Shown here one piece after another: positions 10,653 through 18,726 of a stretch of 64,000 bases of DNA. A program made the position numbers and the translations under genes. Under the pieces are notes generated by a model, which ran no database searches, had not been told where the DNA came from, and was given only the letters and a program-made list of their open reading frames with translations. Every line of letters begins with the position of its first letter. Within the stretch, counting starts at the first letter, position 1. The stretch spans positions 95,784 through 159,783 of the forward strand of contig NZ_SBKQ01000009.1 in NCBI RefSeq assembly GCF_004122145.1. The letters are read 5' to 3'. This DNA comes from Flavobacterium piscinae. Its GTDB lineage: Bacteria > Bacteroidota > Bacteroidia > Flavobacteriales > Flavobacteriaceae.

Positions 10653-12521
10653 TTAAGAGGAACGATAAGGTAATTCATGATACGTTTTCACGTGTGGCCC
10701 TAAAAATAATCGAGCATAGATTCGGATGCCGGCTATACCGGATACTACAAAACTCGATGCCGCAAAAAAGGCCAAAAAAAGTTGTTGGCTATCGATATGA
10801 CTAAAAATCAAATCTTCGCCTATAAAGGTTGATGTAATGGGAAATCCGGTGATGCCAAGTGTGGCTACTAAAAAGAAAAAAGCAAATTTTGGATGTTCAT
10901 ACACATGACCCAAATACTGATTTATAAGGATTCTCTTTTCCAGCTTACTCAACTGAATAAGAGCTATATACCCAATAATTCCCGCAATTACTACACCTGC
11001 CAAATAATAAATAATTTCGCTCACACTCACTTTATCATTAAACACAATCGCTAATGCAATCCAAAAGTGATTCATCACGATTAAAATCCATGCTAAAAAA
11101 GGACTTCTTCGTTCAGAAAACGATTTAAAAACAAAGACCAATCCAATAAACGCGAATATTTCCGGGAGCACGTTGGCTATTTGACCAGGCAATTCCACTC
11201 TAAATTTATAAGTTAAAAATCCAATCAAATAGAGTGGTATAAAGAAAAAATAAATTCGCTTGATGTTTAAAAAATCCAACGATTTACCTATAATTTTCAA
11301 AGGCCTCCACAATACAAAATTCAAAAATCCTTCTAAATTGAATTCTTTTAAAGCTAAGATATACAAGGTGTATTCTATCTTTTTGGGATACGAATCTTCA
11401 ATGGCTTTTTCTTTAGGTTTAAAATGATAAAACTGATCACGAATCAAATAACTAACTACAGAGGGAGAAACTAATAATTGATACGTACGTAAAAAAGCAT
11501 TTCCGGCAAAGTGAAGTAAGGCTAATGTTTCAAAACCTAAAGCTATTTCAATAAAAATTATTCCGATTTGTCCAATAGAACTATACGCCACTTGACTTTT
11601 TACAGAAGACTGAACTCTAGCCATTAAAGATGCCATTAAACTGGTAGTCAATCCCATTAAACCAATGGCAATTCGAATTGCGGTTTGATGTTCCCAAAAC
11701 GGAAACGTTCGCAACATCAGAAAAACCCCCAAATGAACGGATAAAGACCCGTAAAAGATTGCACTGGAAGGCGTAGGTCCTTCCATTGCTCTGGGTAACC
11801 ATGACGAGAATGGAATTTGAGCTGATTTTGCAGCAGCAGCACATGCCAAGCATAACGCTATAAATATTCCGATAATTGAATGATTTTGTAAATGCTCATT
11901 CACCAATTCGTAATTATTTAATTTCATAAAAGTGATATTTTCATGAAACAAATGATGACTGGCCCACATGGCTAGTAACAAACCTACATCGCCAATTCGA
12001 TAAATCGAGAACACTTTAAACGCATTTTTTACGGGAAGATAACGTTCTCTGTAAAAAGCAATTAATAAAAAGGAAGAAATCCCGATGATTTCCCAACCTA
12101 TAAATAACGTTTCAAAGTTTCCGGATAGAATAGCCAAATTATAGCCGAAAAAGAAAAATAAAACGGTATTAAAAAATCGTTTATATCCTTTTTCACGATG
12201 TAAATAATAGCGACTATAGGTGGTAATCATTGACGTTAGTAATGCTCCGATAAACAAATAAACAGCGGAAACTCTATCAAAATAGAAATCAATAAAAAAC
12301 TCATAGTGAGCGGTTTTCAAAACGGAAAGTTCCACCAAATTTAAATCGGGAGCTCCCTCAAACAACCACCAAATACTAAAGGCAGAAATTCCGATTAGCT
12401 GTAAAAAAACAGTACCAAAGGCTATCCTAGAAATGGTTTTTTCTTTGGCTTCGGGTAAAAACAAACTGATGATAAAACCCAAAAACGGAAACAAAATAAA
12501 AAATTGCAAAAACTCATTCAT
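10653..12521 (-). CDS. dabB: DabB-type NuoL-like cation channel subunit
   Basis: A 622-residue proton-antiporter (NADH dehydrogenase subunit 5-like) membrane protein with well over ten helices. The discontinuous core is visible as ETLFIGWEIIGISSFLLIAFY and SAQIPFSSWLPRAMEGPTPSSA. No other complex I genes are nearby. Its partner 2 bp upstream is a DUF2309 protein, so it fits DabB, which supplies a cation gradient to DabA for vectorial CO2-to-bicarbonate conversion. It is longer than the minimal DabB of chemolithotrophs because of extra C-terminal helices. Confidence 0.88.
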   Translation of the reverse strand: MNEFLQFFILFPFLGFIISLFLPEAKEKTISRIAFGTVFLQLIGISAFSIWWLFEGAPDLNLVELSVLKTAHYEFFIDFYFDRVSAVYLFIGALLTSMITTYSRYYLHREKGYKRFFNTVLFFFFGYNLAILSGNFETLFIGWEIIGISSFLLIAFYRERYLPVKNAFKVFSIYRIGDVGLLLAMWASHHLFHENITFMKLNNYELVNEHLQNHSIIGIFIALCLACAAAAKSAQIPFSSWLPRAMEGPTPSSAIFYGSLSVHLGVFLMLRTFPFWEHQTAIRIAIGLMGLTTSLMASLMARVQSSVKSQVAYSSIGQIGIIFIEIALGFETLALLHFAGNAFLRTYQLLVSPSVVSYLIRDQFYHFKPKEKAIEDSYPKKIEYTLYILALKEFNLEGFLNFVLWRPLKIIGKSLDFLNIKRIYFFFIPLYLIGFLTYKFRVELPGQIANVLPEIFAFIGLVFVFKSFSERRSPFLAWILIVMNHFWIALAIVFNDKVSVSEIIYYLAGVVIAGIIGYIALIQLSKLEKRILINQYLGHVYEHPKFAFFFLVATLGITGFPITSTFIGEDLIFSHIDSQQLFLAFFAASSFVVSGIAGIRIYARLFLGPHVKTYHELPYRSS

Positions 12522-12523
12522 GG

Positions 12524-15019
12524 TTATAAAACATTAGTTAGGATACTCACCGGAAGATTTTCTTTAGTCGATTCTGCCAGTTTCAATTCGTCAGCAATGA
12601 AATGGGGTTCTTGAATGGGTTCATACCACTCAAATTTTTCATTTTTAAACACATAGGATTTTTTGGTTTCGGGATGCACCGCTACCAGTTTTACCCAATC
12701 GTTTTGAAACCATTCATATGTAGCCGGGTTTTTGGTGATGGCATACAACACTTTATCAGGGAAATGTTCAGCAATTACTAATAACCGAAGCGGGTCATGC
12801 ACTTCTATCATCTGACTGGGCAAACCGGGACGTAAATCGCCATCAATTCCGTTGGCAACGCCAATTAATCCCATGACATTGTGTGGTAATTTAGAGCCGG
12901 CACCTAGCTTTTGATTATCAACTCTGGAAAAATAATATTCTAAATTGATTCCGCCGCCAACCGGAGCAACGGCACCTAATATCACGGCTAAATAATCGCC
13001 TGAAGGATCTACTTGATAATCATAAGAGTTAAGAAACGACCTTCTATCAAGAAACAATTGTTTAGATAAATTTCTTCTTCCAACGATACACATGGCATTC
13101 GTAGCATGATTTAGCTCCGGACGAGGTTCAAAAAGTGAAACTGAGCGTAACTTAACTTTTTCATGTACTTTTTCAAGTGATGCATTCGTGTCAATCGTAT
13201 CAAAACGTCTGGAACGCTCTTTGGCGTTGTTTTGTAACGCTTTAGCAAACGTGATTTTATTTTGCTCATGTAGTGTTTTGTTGGTTTCAGTTAACAAATC
13301 TTCATCATAAAAAGCAATTTCATCACGCGTTGTATCATGCAAAGCCGGTAAAAACTGAGTAGCAACCGGAATTTCAATTCCACGTTCTATCAACAATTCC
13401 CTTACTTTGGGATGGTTGGCAGCAAAACTCGCCACTTTAGCATTTACTGAACTGGGTCTTCCCGAACATGCTCCACAATCGTAACCCGCATAATGCGTGT
13501 TGTTTACACTGGTTGCTCCGTGCCCCACTACATAAACCAAAGAGGAAAAATTAGATACCAAACCGATACTTTTCAATAGTCCTTCTACTCTATTGGTCAT
13601 TTCTTCTATGGTAAAACCAACTTGTAAATCGCCTTCTTTTTGAGAAGCATCCGTATTTTCTATCACTAACTTCGATTTTTTATGCAAATGTTTAAAAGAA
13701 GCAGTTGTGGCGGGCGACAAAGAAGGTTTGAATATATTCAAAAATAATTTCCAAGCTGAAGAAAACCCTAGGGTTTGACTGATAATCCATCCTAAAAATA
13801 GTGAATGTGATTGCTTATGATAATGCAAGTCTTTTGCATTTTTCTTCTTTCTATGTTCTTCTTTTATTAAAAATTTTGGTGTGACTGGAGCTGGACATAA
13901 TTTGGTATAAAACTTTCCGTTTACCGGTTGGTAGAAAAACTCAAAATTAAAAAAAGCGGCTGTTCCATAAGTTGAAGCTTTATCGTCTAAATGTTCAATG
14001 TGTCTTCTGAACGAACATTCTCTATCATCCATACAAAACAGGCCTTGAAAACTTGGAACATCTGCTTCAACATGCTCTTCTACATTTTTGAGGTTAGCCA
14101 AAACAGTATCATAAAAACTCCATTCTAATGCTTGTTGCCATAAAGATAAAACTTCAAATAATTCATTATCCTTTACAGGTTCAAACAATAAATAAGATTG
14201 ATTTTCTACTTTAAAACCTAATGGTGCCCAAATGTCATGGAACTTGGTGTCGAGTGTATCAATCTCTAATAAAAGTTCTAATTGAATGAGTTCTTCTAAC
14301 GTAATTTTTTTGGTATCCAGTAAAGAATTAGGGTTACTCTCTAAAGTTGCCACCATCCCACTCCAACCTGGATGACCAAATTGTTGGTCAAATAAATAGG
14401 TTTCAAAAAGTGCTTCTTTTCCAACCACAATTTCTAAAAGTTGGCTAATAGAAGCTTTTTCTTGCAATAGCTTTTTGGCTCGTGGTGAGGATAAAATACC
14501 TTTAAACGTATTCTTTTCCAATTCTCGGATAGAAGACAAAAAACCTTTGTCATGCACCGGAAAATTCCAAATAGCAATACCTTGATCGAGGTAACTGCAT
14601 AAAATGCGGAACAATAAGCTATGCGTCGATTTTTCCAAATTGATGGCATAGTACTTTTTCCAATTGGAACGCAAACTACCAATTCTGGGTGAAACCGATT
14701 CGTCATAGGAATGATGCAACATTTTGTCTTTCCAGTAAGCCATTTTTTCATCTCCTTTTTGTTGGGAAATAATTCGGTCTAAAACAGCTTCTTTTATTTC
14801 ACCTTTGGCAAATCGAATTCTAAAATCGGACAAAGGCAAATAGGTTTTGTAACCAAAAATAGTAGTGGCTTTGTGCAACGCTTTATGAAAAGGTAACTTT
14901 TGAAAAGCATGCAAGGTATTGTGATGCACAAAATCTTTCAACGGATTTTGAGCCGGTAAATAATGAGCTAGTTTATGAAGAACGGCATGTTCATCAAAAC
15001 CAATTGAATGTGTTTTCAT
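12524..15019 (-). CDS. dabA: DabA, DUF2309 inorganic-carbon uptake protein
   Basis: An 831-residue soluble, membrane-associated DUF2309 protein. Four putative zinc ligands of the beta-carbonic-anhydrase-like site are present: C329 and D331 (motif FCMDDRE), H500 (VVGHGATS) and C515 (CGACSGRPS). Their spacings (2 and 15 residues) match those described for Halothiobacillus DabA. The family hydrates CO2 to bicarbonate in one direction using energy from DabB. Other conserved blocks include HHNTLHAFQ near the N-terminus and LPSQMIEVHDPLRLLV. First gene of a tight four-gene run (dabA, dabB, sulP, DUF2490). Its leader holds a nested palindrome. Confidence 0.93.
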   Translation of the reverse strand: MKTHSIGFDEHAVLHKLAHYLPAQNPLKDFVHHNTLHAFQKLPFHKALHKATTIFGYKTYLPLSDFRIRFAKGEIKEAVLDRIISQQKGDEKMAYWKDKMLHHSYDESVSPRIGSLRSNWKKYYAINLEKSTHSLLFRILCSYLDQGIAIWNFPVHDKGFLSSIRELEKNTFKGILSSPRAKKLLQEKASISQLLEIVVGKEALFETYLFDQQFGHPGWSGMVATLESNPNSLLDTKKITLEELIQLELLLEIDTLDTKFHDIWAPLGFKVENQSYLLFEPVKDNELFEVLSLWQQALEWSFYDTVLANLKNVEEHVEADVPSFQGLFCMDDRECSFRRHIEHLDDKASTYGTAAFFNFEFFYQPVNGKFYTKLCPAPVTPKFLIKEEHRKKKNAKDLHYHKQSHSLFLGWIISQTLGFSSAWKLFLNIFKPSLSPATTASFKHLHKKSKLVIENTDASQKEGDLQVGFTIEEMTNRVEGLLKSIGLVSNFSSLVYVVGHGATSVNNTHYAGYDCGACSGRPSSVNAKVASFAANHPKVRELLIERGIEIPVATQFLPALHDTTRDEIAFYDEDLLTETNKTLHEQNKITFAKALQNNAKERSRRFDTIDTNASLEKVHEKVKLRSVSLFEPRPELNHATNAMCIVGRRNLSKQLFLDRRSFLNSYDYQVDPSGDYLAVILGAVAPVGGGINLEYYFSRVDNQKLGAGSKLPHNVMGLIGVANGIDGDLRPGLPSQMIEVHDPLRLLVIAEHFPDKVLYAITKNPATYEWFQNDWVKLVAVHPETKKSYVFKNEKFEWYEPIQEPHFIADELKLAESTKENLPVSILTNVL

Positions 15020-15036
15020 TGAAAATGAAATAGATT

Positions 15037-15090
15037 AATACACAGTGAAAGTGGTAAGGAGACTCCTTACAATAAAATAAAATGTGTATT
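15037..15090 (-). promoter_or_regulatory. Nested palindrome in the dabA leader
   Basis: A perfect 8+1+8 palindrome, GTAAGGAG-A-CTCCTTAC, lies at 15054-15070. It is enclosed by outer arms AATACACA (15037-15044) and TGTGTATT (15083-15090). The structure sits 18-71 bp upstream of the dabA ATG and after the stop codon of the small upstream gene. It may be an operator, an RNA switch or a weak attenuator; no T-run follows it in the dabA direction. Confidence 0.5.
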
Positions 15091-15475
15091 AAGACAAGTG
15101 GAACTTCCACTTACAATACAAATCGTAAAGCGGAAGATTAATTGCCTTGGCAAATTTTAATTTGGGAGAAATAGTAACATTAGCAACATAAGATGTGCTA
15201 GTAGTTACTGTTTCAAAAGAAATAAAATCATGATATAAATCATCCGATTCAGAATCGTTATTTTCAAATTGATTGAACGCATTGAAAACAATCAGGTGAT
15301 CTTGCTTTTGAGCAACTTGAGTATTTTTATGAGCTTGGATTGATTTCTTTACCGGAAGAGCAGAAAAATCGGTAACCACATAACTTCTAACTGTACCGGA
15401 ATACAAAAAGACAAAAAGCAACATAAAGGAAAAAAATCCTTTGTGTTTCGTAAATAAGTCCTTAATTGTTTTCAA
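15089..15475 (-). CDS. Unrecognised small protein with one hydrophobic segment
   Basis: About 128 residues if started at TTG 15475 (reads KTIKDLFTKHKGF after the start), or 111 residues from the ATG at 15424. An upstream ATG at 15613 is rejected because that stretch crosses a terminator and the promoter. The N-terminus has a basic patch and a hydrophobic segment (FFSFMLLFVFLYSG) like a signal anchor; the rest is polar with an acidic patch (FENNDSESDDLYHD). I do not recognise the family. It precedes dabA by 69 bp on the same strand and has its own promoter, so it may be co-transcribed with it. Confidence 0.55.
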   Translation of the reverse strand: MKTIKDLFTKHKGFFSFMLLFVFLYSGTVRSYVVTDFSALPVKKSIQAHKNTQVAQKQDHLIVFNAFNQFENNDSESDDLYHDFISFETVTTSTSYVANVTISPKLKFAKAINLPLYDLYCKWKFHLS

Positions 15476-15493
15476 ATGCGTGAAATTATGCGT

Positions 15494-15520
15494 CAAATGT
15501 AAATTAAAATATGTTAACAA
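15494..15520 (-). promoter_or_regulatory. Promoter for the small gene upstream of dabA
   Basis: On the minus strand TTG (15520-15518) is followed after 16 bp by TACATTTG (15501-15494), a good TTG/TAnnTTTG pair. It lies between the terminator of the copper-type operon and the small gene, so it may also serve dabA. Confidence 0.6.
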
Positions 15521-15531
15521 AAATTGAAACC

Positions 15532-15570
15532 AAAAAAAAATTCCGATAACGTTATCGGAATTTTTTTTTT
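15532..15570 (-). terminator. Terminator after the HMA gene
   Basis: A perfect 20-bp palindrome (15541-15560, arms TTCCGATAAC and GTTATCGGAA) is flanked by A9 and T10 runs, so it could terminate in both directions. It directly follows the HMA-domain gene on the minus strand. Confidence 0.85.
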
Positions 15571-15914
15571 TATTGTTTTCGTTCAAACTGACAACAATGA
15601 TGAAGACGTTCATAATCTTCGTCTTTTGCTTTCACTTTGTTAGTATCATGACCCACTTTTGCTACTGCTTCATGAACTTGTTCTAACGAACATTTTGATT
15701 CATCAATAATTAAATGTAAATCTTGATGATCGGCATGCCAAACAGCAGACTTAACTCCTTTTACCGATAAAGCCGCTTTTTCGATACGTTTTTTACACAT
15801 CTCACAATTGCCATTAACTTCTATATCGCGTTTTGCATTTTTGTTTTTCTTTTCTTGAGCCTGAATTGAAATTCCCACTAAGGAAACCATTAGAATTAAA
15901 ATTAATTTTTTCAT
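15570..15914 (-). CDS. Secreted heavy-metal-associated (HMA) domain protein
   Basis: A 114-residue protein with a signal peptide (about residues 1-19, ending IQAQ) and one HMA domain. The metal-binding motif is NCEMCKKRI, followed by VKGVKSAVW and the beta-alpha-beta fold typical of copper chaperones. A C-terminal cysteine pair (HHCCQFE) may add ligands. As the domain is exported it should act in the periplasm. It is the third gene of a run with a TonB receptor and a Cys-rich HYC_CC_PP protein, which points to copper handling. Confidence 0.87.
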   Translation of the reverse strand: MKKLILILMVSLVGISIQAQEKKNKNAKRDIEVNGNCEMCKKRIEKAALSVKGVKSAVWHADHQDLHLIIDESKCSLEQVHEAVAKVGHDTNKVKAKDEDYERLHHCCQFERKQ

Positions 15915-15959
15915 TGTATAATTGATTTTTGATATTGATATTGATTTTTGATATTGTTA

Positions 15960-18194
15960 CTATTCAATTTTAAAACGCAATCCTGTATAAAACATTGCCC
16001 CAAAAACCGGAGCATAGACCATGGAACTATCAAAATACGCACCAAATGGATCATTACTCCCTAAAATTGGGTTTTTTTGTTGATAATTCCCAAGGTTTTC
16101 TGCACCAAGATAGATTTCAAATGTTTTGGAAAAAGTTTTGGTTATTTGAGCATTCATTACCGAAAATGGATTAGCAAATTCTTGCAAACGATATTCTTCA
16201 GGATTTGATTGTGTTCTTGCCAAACGTTGTTTTCCTATCCAATTATAAGTGAAATCAAATTTCCATTGCTGTCCTTTTTCTTTGACATGGGTTTCATAGG
16301 CAATGTTGGTAAAAAATCGATGTTTTGCTTGTAAAGGTCTTTCTACTTGACCGATAGTATAGGTTGTTTGAACATCGTAAAATTTATAAGCTGTTCGTAT
16401 TTTGAAATGATGTGAAAGTTCATAATTCAAATCCACTTGCAAGCTATTGGCAAATGATTTTCCATCCAAATTATAAAAAAGTGCTTGTTGCGGACTGTTA
16501 TCGACATCAACCACCACTTGATTTTGAAAATCGGTTCGGTAAAAATCGACTGAAAATTCGGCTTCCTTGCCAAAAAGTTTAAATCCCTGCAAGAAACTAA
16601 TTCCGTAATTCCATGCAATTTCTGGATTTAAACCGTAAATTTCTCCTCGTGTATCCAAAATTTGAAATTGGCGTGAAGAAGCAAAAAGTTGTTGGTTTTC
16701 GGCAAAAATATTAGCACTTCTTTTTCCTCTTCCGGCAGAAATGCGAAAGGTGGTTTTTTCAAAAGGTTTGTAACGCAAATGTGCTCTTGGTGTTACAAAA
16801 ACACCTAATCGATTGTGGTAATCAATTCGACCGCCTAAAACATAACTTAAATCATCATCATTACAATAGGTATATTCAAAAAATGCCCCGATTGAATTGT
16901 CGATTCTACTAAAGTCCGAAACATTTACTACTTCATCAAATTGATCGTAAGTAAAATTTAAACCCGTTGCAAATTTGTGTAATGTATTGCTTAAAATCGA
17001 ATTATAAATCAAATTAGAATAAAAACTCTTTTGTGTAATATCATATTGATTTAAGCCAAAATACGAATTTTGTTTATGGTAATTGAATGCATTTTGAAAC
17101 CCAAAACTTCGCCATGGAACCTCAGTGGAAACACGGCCTATTTTTGATGAAATATCGAGTTTTTCTGTATTGATTTCGGAACCCCAAAAATTCGTTGTCC
17201 CTCTGTCTCTTTCCGGGTTAAAATCAACTTGACCGGTTTGTTTTTCATCGTTCATGTAACGCAAATTAATAAAACTCACCCACCCTTTTTCCGCATCAGT
17301 ATATTGCCAACGGTTGATGGCGTTGATTTGTTTACCGATTGGATTATCCAAAAACCCATCATCGTTCATATCATTTTTAGCCACTCTGGCATTCCCGTGA
17401 AGGAACAAACTGGTTGCCCATTTATCGGTAACTTTTTTATTAAAATGGGTATTCAACTCAAAACGCGAATCCGTTGAACCATAAGCGTTCAAAAAAAACG
17501 GAATATCGTTGTGCGGTTTTATCATTTCATAATTAATCTGACCTGAAATGCTTTCAAAACCGTTGGTTACAGAACCGGCTCCTTTGGTAATTTGAATACT
17601 TTCTACCCATGTTCCGGGCACAAAGGAGAGTCCGTACGCTTGAGAAGCACCACGAATTGCCGGAATATTTTCCTCTGTCATTAAAATATACGGACTGGTT
17701 AAACCCAACATTCTAATTTGACGACTTCCTGAAACGGCATCCGAAAAATTGACATCGATAGACGGATTGGTTTCAAAACTCTCCGACAAATTACAACATG
17801 CTGCTTTGAGCAACTCTTTACTGGTCATAGTTTGCACATTGGCCGGTGTCAAATAATTTTTTTGAAGAGAGTTTCTAACTTTTGTTAAGGTAACCTCATC
17901 CAATGTGGTATCAAACTCAAGGTTTTGAGTGATAAAACGGGGTTTGTCAACAGTTATCATAACGGTTTTAAAACCTACATAACTGATGACTAGAATGTTA
18001 TTTTCATTAGAAAATGGAATAGAGAAATTACCATTTTCATCGGAAACAGTCCCAATTTGAGTGTTTTGCCAATAAATATTGGCTCCTTGTAATGGTTGAT
18101 TGTTGTCATATGTGATTTTTCCGGTTACTTTTTCTTGAGCAAAAAGCAAAGATGAAATCATCAAAAACACAAATCCGGTAAGTTGTTTTTTCAT
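15960..18194 (-). CDS. TonB-dependent receptor, probably metal-related
   Basis: A 744-residue outer-membrane receptor. The start at MKKQLTGFVF is preferred over an ATG 39 bp upstream because it gives a clean signal peptide (ending LFAQ). A CarboxypepD regulatory-like domain (about residues 20-110) is followed by the plug and a 22-strand-type barrel that ends in an aromatic-rich strand (GAMFYTGLRFKIE). The plug holds an unusual Cys pair in KAACCNLSESFETNPS. Two features argue for copper or another metal as cargo: that Cys pair, and the flanking HMA and HYC_CC_PP genes. Confidence 0.9.
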   Translation of the reverse strand: MKKQLTGFVFLMISSLLFAQEKVTGKITYDNNQPLQGANIYWQNTQIGTVSDENGNFSIPFSNENNILVISYVGFKTVMITVDKPRFITQNLEFDTTLDEVTLTKVRNSLQKNYLTPANVQTMTSKELLKAACCNLSESFETNPSIDVNFSDAVSGSRQIRMLGLTSPYILMTEENIPAIRGASQAYGLSFVPGTWVESIQITKGAGSVTNGFESISGQINYEMIKPHNDIPFFLNAYGSTDSRFELNTHFNKKVTDKWATSLFLHGNARVAKNDMNDDGFLDNPIGKQINAINRWQYTDAEKGWVSFINLRYMNDEKQTGQVDFNPERDRGTTNFWGSEINTEKLDISSKIGRVSTEVPWRSFGFQNAFNYHKQNSYFGLNQYDITQKSFYSNLIYNSILSNTLHKFATGLNFTYDQFDEVVNVSDFSRIDNSIGAFFEYTYCNDDDLSYVLGGRIDYHNRLGVFVTPRAHLRYKPFEKTTFRISAGRGKRSANIFAENQQLFASSRQFQILDTRGEIYGLNPEIAWNYGISFLQGFKLFGKEAEFSVDFYRTDFQNQVVVDVDNSPQQALFYNLDGKSFANSLQVDLNYELSHHFKIRTAYKFYDVQTTYTIGQVERPLQAKHRFFTNIAYETHVKEKGQQWKFDFTYNWIGKQRLARTQSNPEEYRLQEFANPFSVMNAQITKTFSKTFEIYLGAENLGNYQQKNPILGSNDPFGAYFDSSMVYAPVFGAMFYTGLRFKIE

Positions 18195-18256
18195 TAAAAA
18201 ATGATTTAAAATTAAACGTAATTTTTCACCCAAGTGAAATTCAGTTTAATCTAAAA

Positions 18257-18673
18257 TCAGGCGTAAAAAACGTATTGAGAGTACAATTGGTAAAGTGGTG
18301 GAGCATTGGCATCGCAATAATAATCCAAAACTTGATTATCGATTGACTCCTCGATTTGTATTTTAAAAGTAAATGCTAAAACGGGTAAAACCGAAACATC
18401 ATCCAAATCAAAATGCAATTGTTTAATCACTACATCATCCAATTCGGCTTGAATCGTTTCGTCTGAACAACAACCGTCGTGGCTGTCTGAAGAAACTGTA
18501 CAACACGATTTTTCTTCCGGATGAACATTCATCTCACAAGGTTCTTCCGTATTAAAAACAGAAGAAACGGAAGCAATTGTATCTCCACAATAATGCACAT
18601 TAAAAGCCAATCCGCCGGAAGAAATCAGCAGATAAAAAGCCATTAATAAACTTATGCATTTTTTGAAACTCAT
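18257..18673 (-). CDS. HYC_CC_PP family cysteine-rich protein
   Basis: A 138-residue small exported protein with an N-terminal hydrophobic segment. It carries the three family marks in order: HYCGD (residues 27-31), a CC cluster (SCC and GCC, about 56-70), and APPLYQLYSQYVF at the end. The many Cys and His residues suggest metal binding. First gene of the receptor-HMA run; its promoter lies so close to the ATG that the mRNA may be leaderless. Function is not established; a metal role is inference. Confidence 0.85.
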   Translation of the reverse strand: MSFKKCISLLMAFYLLISSGGLAFNVHYCGDTIASVSSVFNTEEPCEMNVHPEEKSCCTVSSDSHDGCCSDETIQAELDDVVIKQLHFDLDDVSVLPVLAFTFKIQIEESIDNQVLDYYCDANAPPLYQLYSQYVFYA

Positions 18674-18677
18674 GCTA

Positions 18678-18708
18678 CAAAGTTACTTCTTTTTGTAACT
18701 AACTTCAA
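18678..18708 (-). promoter_or_regulatory. Promoter of the HYC_CC_PP / receptor / HMA run
   Basis: On the minus strand TTG (18708-18706), a 20-bp spacer and TAACTTTG (18685-18678). Only 4 bp separate the minus-7 element from the ATG at 18673. Confidence 0.6.
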
Positions 18709-18726
18709 AAAAATCTGTTAATTGAA

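Noticed and set aside
10653..12521. Gene as NADH dehydrogenase subunit L of complex I
   Set aside because: No other nuo gene is near and a DUF2309 partner is adjacent, which fits DabB.
15476..15613. N-terminal extension of the small gene before dabA
   Set aside because: This part includes a perfect terminator palindrome and the promoter, so the start must be at 15475 or 15424.
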